A model generated the notes under the pieces. The model did no database searches and was not told the origin of the DNA. It was given only the letters and a program-made list of their open reading frames with translations. A stretch of DNA of 64,000 nucleotides from Chaetoderma sp. LZ-2023a (lineage: Eukaryota > Mollusca > Caudofoveata > Chaetodermatida > Chaetodermatidae): the NCBI GenBank assembly GCA_034401795.1, contig CM067373.1, forward strand, positions 89,610,996-89,674,995. Reading direction: 5' to 3'. A program made the position numbers and the translations under genes. Shown piece by piece: positions 22,646 to 34,294 of the stretch; the first letter of the stretch is position 1; each line of letters starts with the position of its first letter.

Positions 22646-24700
22646 GCCAAACCTGCCCCGGCATCATGTCCTGAGTGTCATAAATTCGTGAAGGTCGCAT
22701 TCAAGGACATATGTCTGTTATCGGTGTTCGAAATGTAACGTTGACAATAGGTGTAATGTCTGTGCAGTGTAGCCCGTCGAGTTGTTAGTCCTTGCCCAGA
22801 AGGACTTGGCTGGGTCTGATGCAGAGTCAGGCAGTTCGAAACGAAATCGAGGAGCGTCTGTTTCAGCCCCTGTGGGTCCTCACCTGCAGTTGGAGGGTTC
22901 AGAGATGGCACCTCCGGCATGGTTTTGGCCCGCTATACAAGGCTTCTTACATAGCGTCCTGCCCACGCTGGTGTCGTCTCTGATACCGAAGACTGTGGTG
23001 CAACCTCTCCGTGTCCAGTATAGACGCTGTCCTTGGACAGGGTTCTGGACTGGTTACCGAGGGGGGGGGGGGGGGGCGGGCATCTCGTATGGCTCCCTGG
23101 CAGTCCCGTCGGGCTCCGGCCTGGCGGGTACTGCTTCTCTGCGGCCACCTTCGGGTGGTCCAGTAGCGGTAGCTGGTCCGTCGGGCATGGGAGCCATTCG
23201 CCAGGATTGCTCCAGTGTCTCTTCATCCATTGACGACTCTTCGGGGTCTGAGGATGAGAAGGCCGAAGAGGAGAGGCTGTTGCAGCCTGAGATACCGCGG
23301 GTTGAGTGCATGGATGACGATTCCGTCCTGGATGGAACCACCCTCCATCAGTCTGGCGTGGCGCAAGCCATGGCAGCCGCTCCGCCTGTGGTTGAGGCCA
23401 CCCCGGTACCGGACACCCGTCCAGTGCCGGTTGGTTTGCCACCAACCGACACAGTGACGGGTGTGGCTGGCCAGGCTTGCTACTCACCTATCTCGCCTGG
23501 TCCAGCGGCCACACACGGGGTGCCATTGGTGCCCATGTATGGCCACGGTTCCATAACCGCTACGGGTCCGCACGGTTTTCCGTGCGGGCATACTCCATTG
23601 AACAGTTTGTTTCATGGGGTGGCGGCGGAATCGTGCGTTACCGGTGTTGCTAACTTTCCGTTGCTGGTAGACCTGTGAACACATCAAGGGGTGATGTGTT
23701 CATGGGGGTGTCTTCCTCGGAGGTGGGCTGGTCCGATGCTCTGGCTTGACTAGCCAGGGTGGACCCGTCTGTGGTCTCGGCCACGACCGAGGAAGAATTC
23801 CCCGTCCATCGGTTGCATCGATTCGGACGGGGGTCTTGCCCACGCCTCGGATACAGTCCATTGGACTGGATCCAAAGTTCAAGGCATTGCTTGAGGCTAT
23901 TTATGCGAAGCAACTCTTGACCAAGAGCCAGCTCCCTGCAGCCTCTAGGGAGGTCCGGGCAAGATGCCATATCCCCAAGGGGAAGTACGAGTGGTATGGT
24001 GTGGTCCCAATGGTCACTGAGGATGACCATTGGGTTCTTGGTGCCCAGAGTGCAGAAGCGGGTGGCCCCCGCTCAGGCGCTTGTGCAAAAGAGCCAAGCA
24101 CACAATGAGAAAGTCCTGTCCCTTTGCGATGAGGGAGTGAGGGCAGCTATGAATGCTGCCAATCACCCCTATCCCTTGCTTCAGTCGGTGTGGGCTGAAG
24201 CTGGGGCAGGCCACCCTGTGCCTGCTGTGCTTTCATGTTTCAATGATGGCCTTGTGCTGTCGATGGACGCGTTGGCCAGGGTGCAAGCGAGAGTAACCAA
24301 GTCCAGGAGGCCGATGGTCCTTGACCATATGCATCCAGCTACGGCTGTCAGGGAGCATTTACTTGGAATGCCCCTGAATGGCCCTAGCATCTTTAGTGGC
24401 CAAGCGCGGGCCATCCTAGAGGACACGGCTTACATCGTGCACAGTCAGTTAGCAGTTAATCTTCAGCTGGAGCTAGTGCATCAGGCGCATGCACTAGGGG
24501 CTGTTATGAAACCGTTAACTGCCCAACCTTCCTCCAAGAAGCAGAAGAAGCATAAGGGTAAGGCGAAAACCAAGCCAGCTCCTTCTGCTGTTGCTGGGTC
24601 ATCTCAGCTGGCTGCAGCTAAGAAGGCGAGGAAGGTTGTGGAGGCTCCTGCCCACCCTAGTGGTGGCCCTGAGAGGTGGGAAGGGCAAGGGCAAAGGTAA
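22646..24700 (+). pseudogene. DIRS A gag
   Basis: It opens right after a TTTTCAG acceptor with ASCPECHKFVK and, one frame over, CSKCNVDNRCNVC: CxxC knuckles as in gag of C and D. A Pro/Gly/Ser-rich middle follows (22782-23678; a G16 run at 23061). The conserved gag core at 23996-24700 is recognisable by a D-G...D...R...LD...P pattern shared with C and D (here ending MPLNGPSIFSG). A Lys-rich tail (KKQKKHKGKAKTK) may bind nucleic acid or direct nuclear import. At least three frame changes (near 22720, 23700, 24000) break it. Confidence 0.72.
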
Positions 24701-24868
24701 GTCCTCTAAGGGCGGAAAGAAGGGAGCAGATTGTACCTGAGGGTATGGTAGCTCCCTTCATATCTGCCTGGGCCGCACCTGTGCGACAGGAACAGCGGTG
24801 CCAGTTAGACCGGTCAAGCCAAGACCAAAATATTTCTCTCTCATCAAGAGGGGCGGGGGGGGGGGGGG

Positions 24869-27676
24869 GTGCGGATCGTGAGCCAGACACCCGCATTAGG
24901 CGTCAATGCGTCTATAGTGGGTGGAAGGCTCATGCGTTTCGTCGAGGCATGGCGAGGTGTGACGTCAGATAGTTTGGTCCTAGGATGGTTATCCCAGGGA
25001 TACATGCCGGAGTGGTGGGATTTTCTGCCACAAAATCTGTCTTTGGCACCAGTCTGGACTCCCATTCCAAAGGGAGCCAGACAAGTTAGAAGCCATTCAA
25101 AAGGAAGTGTCAGGTTTGCTTCTGAAGGGAGCAATAAAACCAGAACATTCCAGACTTCTATTCAAACATGTTCCTTGTTCCCAAGAGCACAGGGGGGTGG
25201 AGACCCGTTCTCAATCTCAGGCCATTAAATTGGTTTATCCATACGCCTCGGTTTCAGATGGAAACTCCGAGGTCGGTAATGGCAAGATTGAGGAAGGGAA
25301 TGTGGTGTGTATCGATCGATCTGAAAGATGCATATTTCCACATTCCAATGAATGGGAGTTGTCACAGGTTTCTGATATTTGCATTTCAGAATCAGGTGTG
25401 GGAGTTTGTAGTCCTCCCATTTGGCCCATCGACAGCTCCACAGGTTTTCACCAGAGTGGTCCTTGCGGTGACAGCGTTTCTCAGAAGAGAGAACGTGGCG
25501 CTTCACACCTACATAGATGACTGGCTTATCAAGGCAGACACGTCAGCCAAGTTAGAGGTGGATACTGCTCTGACTTTGAAGTTACTTTCAGATCTAGGCT
25601 GGATAGTCAACAAGGAGAAATCCGAGTTGACACCCACTCAACAATTCGTTTATTTCGGGATGCGATTTGATCTCGAGGAGGGAGGGGTTTACCTGTCAGA
25701 GCCCAGAGTGGTGTCTGCTAGCCATCCTCAAGAGTTTTCGATTGGGAAACCACATTCAGGCGAGGCGGTTTCTTCAGATGCTGGGCATGATGGTCTCCAT
25801 GGAGCAGGTGATCCCGTACGCTGCTCTAATGCGAAGACCTATCCAGTTGTATCTGATGTCTCTGTGGAAGCAGAGAACAGAACCCCTGTCACAGCTGGTA
25901 CCAGTTTTGGAGCCAATAATGTCTCATCTTGTATGGTGGAAGAAGCGTCAGAATCTCCTAGTAGGGGTTTCGCTGCACCTACCCCACCCCCAGCTGTCCG
26001 TGTACATGGATGCATCGCTGGAGGGGTGGGGGGGCCTGCCTGGGAGAACACCAGGTCTCGGGCACATAGAGTTTCTTCCAATGATCAGGGGCAAGGTGAT
26101 ATTGATACAGTCGGACAATTCGACGGTAGTATCATATATAAATCGCCAAGGCGGGACCAAGTCACCCACACTGTGTATCAAAGTGTGGCATTTGATTCAA
26201 TGGTGCAGGAATTACTCGGTTGTTTTGAAAGCAGCTCACATTCCTGGGCGATTGAACATTCTGGCGGATGCTTTGTCTCGCAGACAGAGAATTCTGCCAA
26301 CAGAATGGTCCCTCAACCCTCCAGTTCCACGAAGGATCTTCGAGCATTGGGGCAAACACAACGTGGACTTGTTCGCCACAAGGGAAAATGCTCAAATCAT
26401 GACTTATGTCCCGCCGATTCCAGATCCAAATGCCGTCGATACAGATGCTCTGGCGATAAGCTGGAGGGGGATGCACGCTTACGCGTACCCACCCACCATT
26501 CTTCTGCCGAAGGTATTGGTGAAGATCAGAGAGGAACCGTGCCTGGTCCTGCTAATAGCGCCGTATTGGCCCAGCAGGGCGTGGTTCACGGATCTTCTAG
26601 ATCTGCTGGTGGAAAACCCAGTGTAGTTACCCGAGATTCCGAACATAATCTCCCAGGCCAAGGGACGCTTCCTACACGGGCGTCCCGAAATGTTCAAATT
26701 GACTGCGTGGATGTTATCAAACAACTTTTCACGTCGGAAGGCTTTTCTCGACAAGCTGCTGATTTTATCGCGGCTGTGAGAAGGAGGTCAACCTTCAAGT
26801 CATATAACAACAAGGTTAACGGATTTGCAGGCTGGTGTGAAGAACAGGGTATTGATACCTTTCAATCCACTATTCAGCAAATAGCAGGCTTTCTCTGTGA
26901 GCTGTTCTTTTCAGGACTAGTTCCCGTCACAATTGCTGGATACAAGTCAGCTTTGGCATCAGTTATCCCTTGTCTAGCCAACAGGGATAGTCCAGAGGTG
27001 GCCCAGTTAAATGGGATGGTGAAGGGAATGAGCAATCTCCGACTGAGACAACCGGTAGTCATTCCAGCCTGGAGTCTATCTTTATTGCTTAATGTACTGG
27101 CCAAGCACCCTTTCGAACCGTTGCATTCGGCTAGTCTAAAGCATTTGACTCTAAAGGCGGTTTTTCTATTGGCAGCTTCCTCAGCTAGAAGGCGCAGTGA
27201 GATGCATGCACTTTCAGCAGAGAGGGACCGATTTATTGTCTCCGGAGAGGGTCTGCGTCTTCTCCCAAGAGCAGAGTTTATGTCAAAGAATCAATCTGAG
27301 ATATCCCGGCAAACCGATCATTATACCGAATCTAACAAGGTTTGATCGTGATGCCAGTGTCTGGTGCCCGGTCCGTGCTTTGACTAAGTACAGGAAACGG
27401 ACAGACTTGTTACGGTCGAACGATAGACATCTATGGATCTGCCATAAGAAGCCTTATGGCGCCGCATCCATGGATACTATCTCTCGTTGGGTAGTCGAAT
27501 GCATTCAGACTACTCATGAGATGGCGACTGGGCACCAGGTGCAATGCGCAAGGGCACACGATGTTAGAGGAATAGCCGCCTCGACCGCCCTTTACAGTGG
27601 TGTTCCGTTAGAGGACATCATGGCCGTTGCACAATGGCACTGTGAGTCCTCATTCACGGATTACTATCAGACTTAG
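24869..27676 (+). pseudogene. DIRS A RT-RNase H and tyrosine recombinase
   Basis: RT (25168-25700): GGWRPVLNLRPLN, SIDLKDAYFHIP (motif A), LPFGPSTAPQVFTR and the intact YIDDWL. After a frame change near 25690 the RNase H follows (25667-26626) with VYMDASLEGWGG, IQSDNSTVVSYINRQGG and PGRLNILADALSR. Next is the methyltransferase-like DIRS segment (VDLFATRENAQ, DALAISW, APYWPSRAWF). The recombinase starts near 26700 in the first frame (SARRRSEMHAL with the first catalytic Arg) and shifts near 27290 to the last frame (27197-27676), which carries AHDVRG (HxxR) and the terminal Tyr in SSFTDYY. R, HxxR and Y are all present; two frameshifts disable it. RT and recombinase frames of DIRS often overlap, so one change could be natural. 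Confidence 0.88.
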
Positions 27677-28188
27677 CCAATCCACTCGCTTTAGCTGTTT
27701 TGTAATGATAGTTAAGTGACCACACTGCTCTTCTACCTTTTTTCACTTTGGTAAGAAAAGAATTTAGAAGCAGACATGGTCGAGCGAGAGAATGACAACC
27801 AGATTGTGTCACTGATGGCCGGACAAGTGAATGGTTGGAGGCGGTACGTCTGGAATCCATTTATCATGAGGTAATTCAAGATTGAGAGTTTTTTGTATTA
27901 TGTCTATCATTCATCTTATATATTCATGCTCATTCCCAGGCTAATACATGTGTATATGCAACGAGCAGTTAGCCCTCTTGGCATATTTGTGTTGTCAGGT
28001 GAGATGCATGTTCGTGAGTTCTCTCCCTTTTCTTAGGAGAAAAAGCATGGGGCCAGTGATGCGAATGTGATTCGGTCCTTTTTAGGTCTCCGTTAGTCAA
28101 GTTTAAGTCTAACTCTTTCTCCAAGGGGCAAAAGTAGCAGTTATGGCTTGCCCCTTCCCACCAGGTTACTGACCAAATCTGGTGTATA

Positions 28189-28285
28189 TCAGAAGTAACA
28201 GAATGGTGAGTATTGATCGAAGGACAATGAAGGAAATTTAAATTTCCCTTTCTCCGAGATCTAACAATACTCACCATTCTGTTAC
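28189..28285. repeat. DIRS A internal complementary region
   Basis: A palindrome-like block, CAGAAGTAACAGAATGGTGA at one side and TCACCATTCTGTTAC at the other. Its left half complements the outer left end of the element and its right half complements the outer right end, meeting at AAATTTAAATTT. This is the DIRS hallmark used to close the cDNA circle. Confidence 0.85.
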
Positions 28286-28320
28286 GGACCCAGCCTCCCA
28301 GCCCCACGGAGGCAAACCAT

Positions 28321-28536
28321 GGATTTCTCTTGTTTGGTGGCTATACAAATAATATGACCTCTATGGTAGACGGGTACTCGGCAGTTGGGAGCCGAGTACC
28401 AGGTTCCAAGGCGTCGGTAAAGCTTTCTAAGTCTATAGTCCTAGAGCCAGCTCTCAGGGCCAGCTGTATATCAGAAGTAACAGAATGGTGAGTATTGTTA
28501 GATCTCGGAGAAAGGGAAATCTAAATTTCCTTCATT
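28321..28536. repeat. DIRS A right inverted terminal repeat
   Basis: It contains GGGTACTCGG, GGTTCCAAGGCG, TAAAGCTTTCTAAG, TAGAGCCAGCTC and AACAGAATGGTGAGTATTG, and ends in AAATTTCCTTCATT. A second copy with the same ending lies at 31160. Confidence 0.85.
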
Positions 28537-30699
28537 CTGGGGCAAAGCTTGGAGCATAGCTTAGCTAGAGATGGGTGGGGAATGACTAAAAGTGGATTCA
28601 TCTATTGTGATATAAGTACTGTAATATTTCTCAAGTAAATTTGTCAAAAAGCAGATTGAGTTTTTGTTTTATGTCCATTCATTCGTTCCATTTCCAGACC
28701 AAGAAGAATATTTTGGAAAATTTACCCCTGAAATTACGAGCCAGTGAGCCAGTCATTCAGTGTTAAGTCTCCAAAAACAATACTCCTTTGGTCTGCAAAT
28801 GTACATTTTCCCTGCCAAAATATCAGTATTTGTATGACAACACTCATTGGTAACATCTTTCCAGCTTGCAACAATTTCGGTGTTCATACACCTTGGGCAC
28901 AATAAAATTCCATACTTTTTCCAAACATATATTTCAAAATTCCAGACCCATTATAATAATTAGTGACTAATGACCCAATGTTTATAAATATCTTAACACC
29001 CTCCTCCCACCCCACCCACAAACCCCACTACAAAAACAAAGAATTGAATATCTTACATTGTTGTGGCTTACCTAGTTGAGCAACCCTCTCCAGCCCACCC
29101 ACCACCAACCTTGAAAGCAATGGCTTCCAGTCATATTGTTTTCAAAATATTTAAAAGAATATGCTTTAATTTGTAAAGAATTCCACCTGTATCAAAGAAC
29201 TACCGTCTTAATTGACCCAAAAACAACAGGGGTTGAAATGTTTATAAAATTGTACCTGTGACGGGTAGATTTTTTTGTAACTGTTACCAAATATTTGTAC
29301 TTGTGCAAGCACTAGCAGCGTACATTTCTAATATAAAACAATAACCCGCAAGTCTGCCACAATAAAAAGCGTAACCAGCTCTAAGGCATTTAGTAGATAG
29401 CTTGACCCTTCTTAACTTGTACGCTTTAAACTGACAATTTAGAGCAAATGCGATTTACTTGAAAATAAGAGTTACTACGCACCGGGTTTCCTGATATATA
29501 GTCCTGTTTTCTCGGTCGCTCCAAAGCAATGAACAACTTAAATATCGGGTGGTATTACTGTCAGAACCTTCCAATAATAATATATTGGGTTAATATAACC
29601 CGTCAAAGTGGGCGCTAACATATTGCTTTACTGCGTTTAAAAGCGGCACAGTGACTAGATTTTTCATTCGCCATTAGTCATCAATATTAATCGCAAGAGT
29701 CGCACAGAGATTGGTTGAAATAAATCATGTGATTAATTCATTATGAATGACAACGAGGCACGTGATCAAAATTTTACTACGATAGCAATTTTCATTCATG
29801 CCTATTGAAATCGGATATCCAGCAAGCCAATCAGAAACTACGAGTGCGCATTATCGATTGTTATTAACTACGACTGTGCAGTCACGCGAGACATTTCTCA
29901 TTACCGATGTATTAGCAGACCCCCCTCTAGGCTGATTCGTGACATAATTTTTATTGTTGAAATTAGTAACCGGGATCGTGGCGTTCTGTAAGAATGGAAT
30001 GTTTACGTTTTTGGAAGCGTTTATTTACGAGAATCCGCATGGATTCCCGTATTTTTCAATTTCGGGAATATTATGAGAATCCTGTCGAATTTCGAGGCCT
30101 GAATTATTGTGTGATGGACAAATACACACTGACACAGTAGCTAGAATCTATGAATGTAACAGTTTAATTTAACAGATAAATTCTTAAACAGCTGTCTCTA
30201 CAAGCCAACTGAAACTCAAGGAGAATATACTGTGAGACTCACTCAACAATGCATGTCTTCCTATGTTATATTGGGATCCAATCGCGTATATAAAATAATA
30301 CATCGAGAACATGCCAGTCGACGGTTGCACGTACTTGCATGCAACGGTTTATAATTGAACAGTCCGTTGTTGATGCATAACATGTAGCGAGACTAGTTCC
30401 CGGCCTATGTAGTAATGCTAGCGGAAATACAATGGAAGTTTGTCTCTGACACATGCGCGCTGTTGCTTATTTATTGACAGACAGATGTTATCGATCTTTT
30501 AGATGTTTGAAAATGCTAAATTCCGTTGTAAATAGTATGCGTCATATCACACAGTTGTTGAAACTTTTCTGTTTTCCACGATCAGAGATAACTACCGTTC
30601 TGGGCTTGGTCACTTACGCGACCATTTTTTCGTTCACGATAATTTTACTTCACGTAACCGACACACGAACAAAACGATCGTTCGCGCCAAATTTGAGGG
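28537..30699. other. Unassigned AT-rich stretch
   Basis: About 2.2 kb between two DIRS-related blocks. There are no long frames, no element ends and no promoter cluster that I can support. C-rich short motifs (CACCCAC, CCCCAC) at 29000-29110 are unremarkable. Confidence 0.4.
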
Positions 30700-31160
30700 C
30701 TGTCCCTTTAGGTCTCCATTTGTCAAATCTAAGTCTACGCTCTTTCTCCAAGGGCCAAAAGTAGCAATTGATGGCTTGCCCCTTCCCACCAGGTTAATGT
30801 CTAAATCTGGTGTATATCAGAAGTAATAGAATGGTGAGTATTGATCGAAGGAGAGTGAAGGAAATTTCAATTTCCCTTTCCGAGATCTAACAATACTCAC
30901 CATTCTATTACGGACCCTGCCTCCCAGCCCCACGGAGGCAAGCCATGGGTATCTCTTGTTTGGTGGCTATGCAAACAATATGAGCTTCATGGCAAACGGG
31001 TACTCGGCTGATGGGAGCCGGGTACCCGGTTCCAGGAGCCGGTCAAGCTTACTAAGTCTAGCATCCTAGGGCCAGCTATCCAAGATAGGTTGTATCAGAA
31101 GTAATAGAATGGTGAGTATTGTTAGATCTTGGAGAAAGGGAAATTGAAATTTCCTTCATT
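30700..31160 (+). mobile_element. Free-standing 3' end of DIRS A family
   Basis: It collinearly matches 28075-28536 of element A: the AGGTCTCC block, the internal complementary region (about 30820-30912), GACC(C)TGCCTCCCAGCCCC, GGAGGCAAGCCATGG, then the right terminal repeat to TTCCTTCATT. It begins abruptly without any coding region. It carries both halves of a circle-closing region but no genes. Confidence 0.82.
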
Positions 31161-31238
31161 TTCACACCAAAAAAAACAACCCAAAATCTGACTCAATTAT
31201 TTTGACTCTGGAAGAGTGATCTCCCCTGCGCCCCAGCC

Positions 31239-31240
<2 letters not shown>

Positions 31241-31288
<48 letters not shown>
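31241..31288. repeat. (TA)n tract, insertion site of Tc1-like element
   Basis: About 24 TA units immediately left of a Tc1-like end. Short TA runs also separate and follow the two Tc1-like copies, consistent with repeated insertion into one TA-rich site. Confidence 0.9.
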
Positions 31289-31290
<2 letters not shown>

Positions 31291-32767
31291 TGAACCAAAA
31301 AAGTTTAGCAACACTGAGAATATTACTGTATAAATGTTATTTACCGTAACAAAAACAATAAATTGATTCAAATATATTATTTAATTGATAGGTCATTTTC
31401 CAATTTGAACAACTGTCTCTTGTTACTGTAATGCTAGCATCGCGCCTTTAACACGGCATCATTCAACGGAAGGGTCCAATTTAAATAATGACACTGAGCT
31501 TTCAATACCGGTTGTGACCTCCGCGCGCATTAACCACCACCGTACATCGCTTTCTCATGCTTCGAATTAAGCACCTGGTGTCACGAAGAGGAATCGCATC
31601 CCATTCCTGGAGCAGTGCAGCTTCCAGCTCCCGCACGTTGTGAAGATGTGGATGGTTCTCACGCACCATACGGCCAAGAATGTCCCACACGTGTTCGATA
31701 GGAGACAGGTCCGGTGATCGCGCTGGCCAGTCCAACACTAGAACGTTGTTAGCCACAAGGAAATCACTGGTGACCCTAGCTGAATGAGGACGGGCGTTGT
31801 CTTGCTGGAACATAAAGTCTGCATGATGCTGCATAAAAGGGATGACAACAGGGCCGACAACTTCTTCACAGTAATGTTGAGCCGTTAAATTTCCACGAAT
31901 CACAATAAGATCTGTTTTTGCCATTTTCATGGATTCCAGCCCACACCATGACACTGCCGCCACCGAATCTGTCGTGCTGAATGATGTTGGCTGCATCATA
32001 CCATTCTGCTAAACGTCTCCAAACCCATTGTCTACCATCCGCCACATCCACACAAAACCTCGACTCATCACTGAGCAAAACGTGGCTCCATTGTTGAGCA
32101 CGCCATCGCAGATGAGTTCTTGCCCATGCAAACCGATTCTCGATGTGACGCTCTGTAGGCGGAACAGCAACAAGTGGATGACGGGCGTGCCGTGCAGAAT
32201 CATGGAGTCTGTTTCACACAGTTTGTGCATGCGCTGTAGTGCCGGTAGCAGTGTACAAATTACGGGACAGCCGCGGTGCAGTCTCAAACATGTGACGTCG
32301 TGATGACGTCACTAAGTAGCGGTCTTCTCGTGGTGTTGTTGCTCTCGGTCTGCCAGATCGTGGTCGGTCATTAACATGTCCAGTTTCCTGCTCACGTTGG
32401 CGGAGACCGGAAATGGTTGAGGCGTGAACATTAAAATGTCGAGCAATAGCGCGAACGCTCTACCCAGCAGCGAGTCTTCCCATTGCTTCATGGCGCTGAT
32501 TTTCGGGTAGCCCTGGGCAGCCGCCCATGTTCGCTAAGGTAAACTTTTAAGCGTTTTCTGTTAACGTTCGTTATTTGCTTTTGCAATATGGTGAATTTTC
32601 ACATGCAGTAAGCGTGCGTCCGAGAAATGCAAGAAATGATTTGCATTTCTTCATGATCAGCGAGACATTACATTGACGAAACATGCCTGCAAATTTGGTT
32701 ATAAGTGGACGCATAGTTTTAATACAACAAACCAAACTTCACTGTTGCTAAACTTTTTTGGCTCAGT
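31289..32767 (-). mobile_element. Tc1-like DNA transposon 1, 1.48 kb
   Basis: The ends ACTGAACCAAAAAAGTTTAG and CTAAACTTTTTTGGCTCAGT are inverted repeats of about 25 bp with one mismatch, set in TA dinucleotides (the duplicated target of the superfamily). It encodes a Tc1-type transposase on -. The size is typical of a full-length element. Confidence 0.92.
31502..32530 (-). pseudogene. Tc1-like DD34E transposase 1, broken
   Basis: From an ATG at about 32530, - strand reads a helix-turn-helix region (AIARHFNVHASTISGL) and a GRPR-like hinge (SGRPRATTPRED). The catalytic domain has SDESRF (first Asp), FQQDNARPH (second Asp) and SPIEHVWD (Glu), with 34 residues between the second Asp and Glu. 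The C-terminus is intact to HNRY. Two stops (after AAG near 32460, after QTV near 32210) and two frame changes disable it. The catalytic triad itself is preserved. Confidence 0.88.
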
Positions 32768-32778
32768 ATATATATATA

Positions 32779-34294
32779 CACCTGTGCAAAAGTTAAGCAC
32801 CAGCAAAAACAATAGAACGTAGAAACATGATGGTACAACTAGGCTGCCATACTTTTTGTCCCCGCGTTAGCTGACATAATTCCAAGTACGAAATGCACAT
32901 GCATGCATGACTTCACGTCGCTTGATGTCCGTGCGTGGCGGGAAACAGCACACGTGTTCAGTTATGTAAAAGTCCAGTTTGAGGTGTAGAACATTACATA
33001 CAGATTTAGGCGACAAGATTAGGAATTTTGTGTTCATGACCATGGTTTATTTGTACAGAGAGAATTAGCTCTTGATTGTGAACCGCTATGGCAAGACGAA
33101 GGTTAAGTGATCGTGTGAAATGGCAAATCAATAGGCATGCATACCACTGGTATGTCATGCAGAGAGATTGGCAGACAGCTGAACATTAACCATACTGTAA
33201 TCAGTCGTTTGATTGCAAAACATGGGCAAACTAACGAGGTGAAGGACAGGCCTAGATCTGGAAGACCGAAGAAGACTACTACCCGTGATGATTGAGCCCT
33301 AGGACGCCTTGTTAGGAGATCTCCATTCACCAACAGCAGAGTGCTCAGCCAGCAATGGGAAACGTGCAATAGAGTGTCAATGTCTACCGTCAAAAGGAGA
33401 CTGTATGCTGCTGGCATGAAAGCTAGGAGACCTGTCAGACGTCCTCTCCTCACTGCACACCACAAAGAGGCGCGTCTGAGGTGGTGCAACGAAAGAAGAC
33501 ACTGGAACATGAGATCCTGGAGACGGGTACACTGGTCCGATGAAAGTCGGTTCCTGCTTCATGCCACAGATGGTCGAACTCGTGTATGGCGGTCCAGACG
33601 CACGGTGTACGACCAACGTAACATCATGGAAGAAGTTCCATTTGGTGGAGGTTCCGTTATGATATGGGGGTGCATCTCATTTGATTGTAAGCTGGATCTG
33701 TTGACTGTACCTGGAACACTAAATGGACAAAGATATCAAGATTCCATACTGGATAGAGTTGTGGTCCCTCATTTTGTAAATCATGCACCTGGAACCCACC
33801 CTATATTCATGGATGACAACGCCCGACCACATCGTGCTAGAGCTGTGCATGAATACCTCCGCCAGAATGCCATCGAAACCCTACCATGGCCAGCAAGGAG
33901 CCCTGACATGAACCCTATTGAGCATATCTGGGACATTCTGGGAAACATGGTGAGAAGGAGGGATCCTCCTGTGCAGAACCTACAGGAATTAACAGACGCA
34001 CTCCATCTTGAATGGCAACGAATACCACAATGGCGTATCAGTCGGTTGGTGACCAGCATGAGACGTCGTGTCCAGGCCGTCATCCAGGCACAAGGTGGAT
34101 ATACCCGGTATTAATAATGACAGTCTCAAACTCGTGCACAGATGTTAAACTTCGTTTTCAGACACCATTAATGACAATCTAGCCACTAAGATGGATGGGT
34201 ACATAAATGTTTATGCTCTTGCTTTCTTCATAGCACATGAATATACCCTCGCATGTGCGTAAAAATAAGGTGGTGCTTAACTTTTGCACAGGTG
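32779..34294 (+). mobile_element. Tc1-like DNA transposon 2, 1.52 kb
   Basis: Terminal inverted repeats CACCTGTGCAAAAGTTAAGC and GCTTAACTTTTGCACAGGTG extend over about 24 bp and lie within TATATA on both sides. It is a different family from its neighbour, in the opposite coding orientation, only 11 bp away. Confidence 0.93.
33088..34114 (+). pseudogene. Tc1-like DD34E transposase 2, near intact
   Basis: ATG at 33088 (MARRRLSDRVKWQI), then a helix-turn-helix region (REIGRQLNINHTVISRL) and a GRPKK hinge. The catalytic domain from 33341 is fully open: HWSDESRF, GGGSVMIWG, MDDNARPHRAR, NPIEHIWD, with exactly 34 residues between the second Asp and Glu, ending GGYTRY. Only two lesions are visible: an indel at about 33130 and a TGA at about 33294-33296. 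Expected length is about 340 aa. This is the least damaged DNA-transposon gene in the window. Confidence 0.9.

Larger units (their letters stand above)
21565..28536 (+). mobile_element. DIRS retrotransposon A, about 7.0 kb
   Basis: The order is left inverted terminal repeat, split gag, RT-RNase H-methyltransferase-like, tyrosine recombinase, internal complementary region, right inverted terminal repeat. No target duplication is expected or seen. The left repeat (21566-21775) is clearly more diverged from the right one (28321-28536) than the internal region is. Ends are placed by comparing the right end with the free-standing copy at 31160 and with the internal region. All genes are frameshifted, but this is the only copy of the window's DIRS set with YIDD intact in a readable RT. 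Confidence 0.88.

Noticed and set aside
22933..24426. Long minus-strand frames over the DIRS A gag
   Set aside because: Shadows of the GC-rich plus-strand gag; no conserved content.
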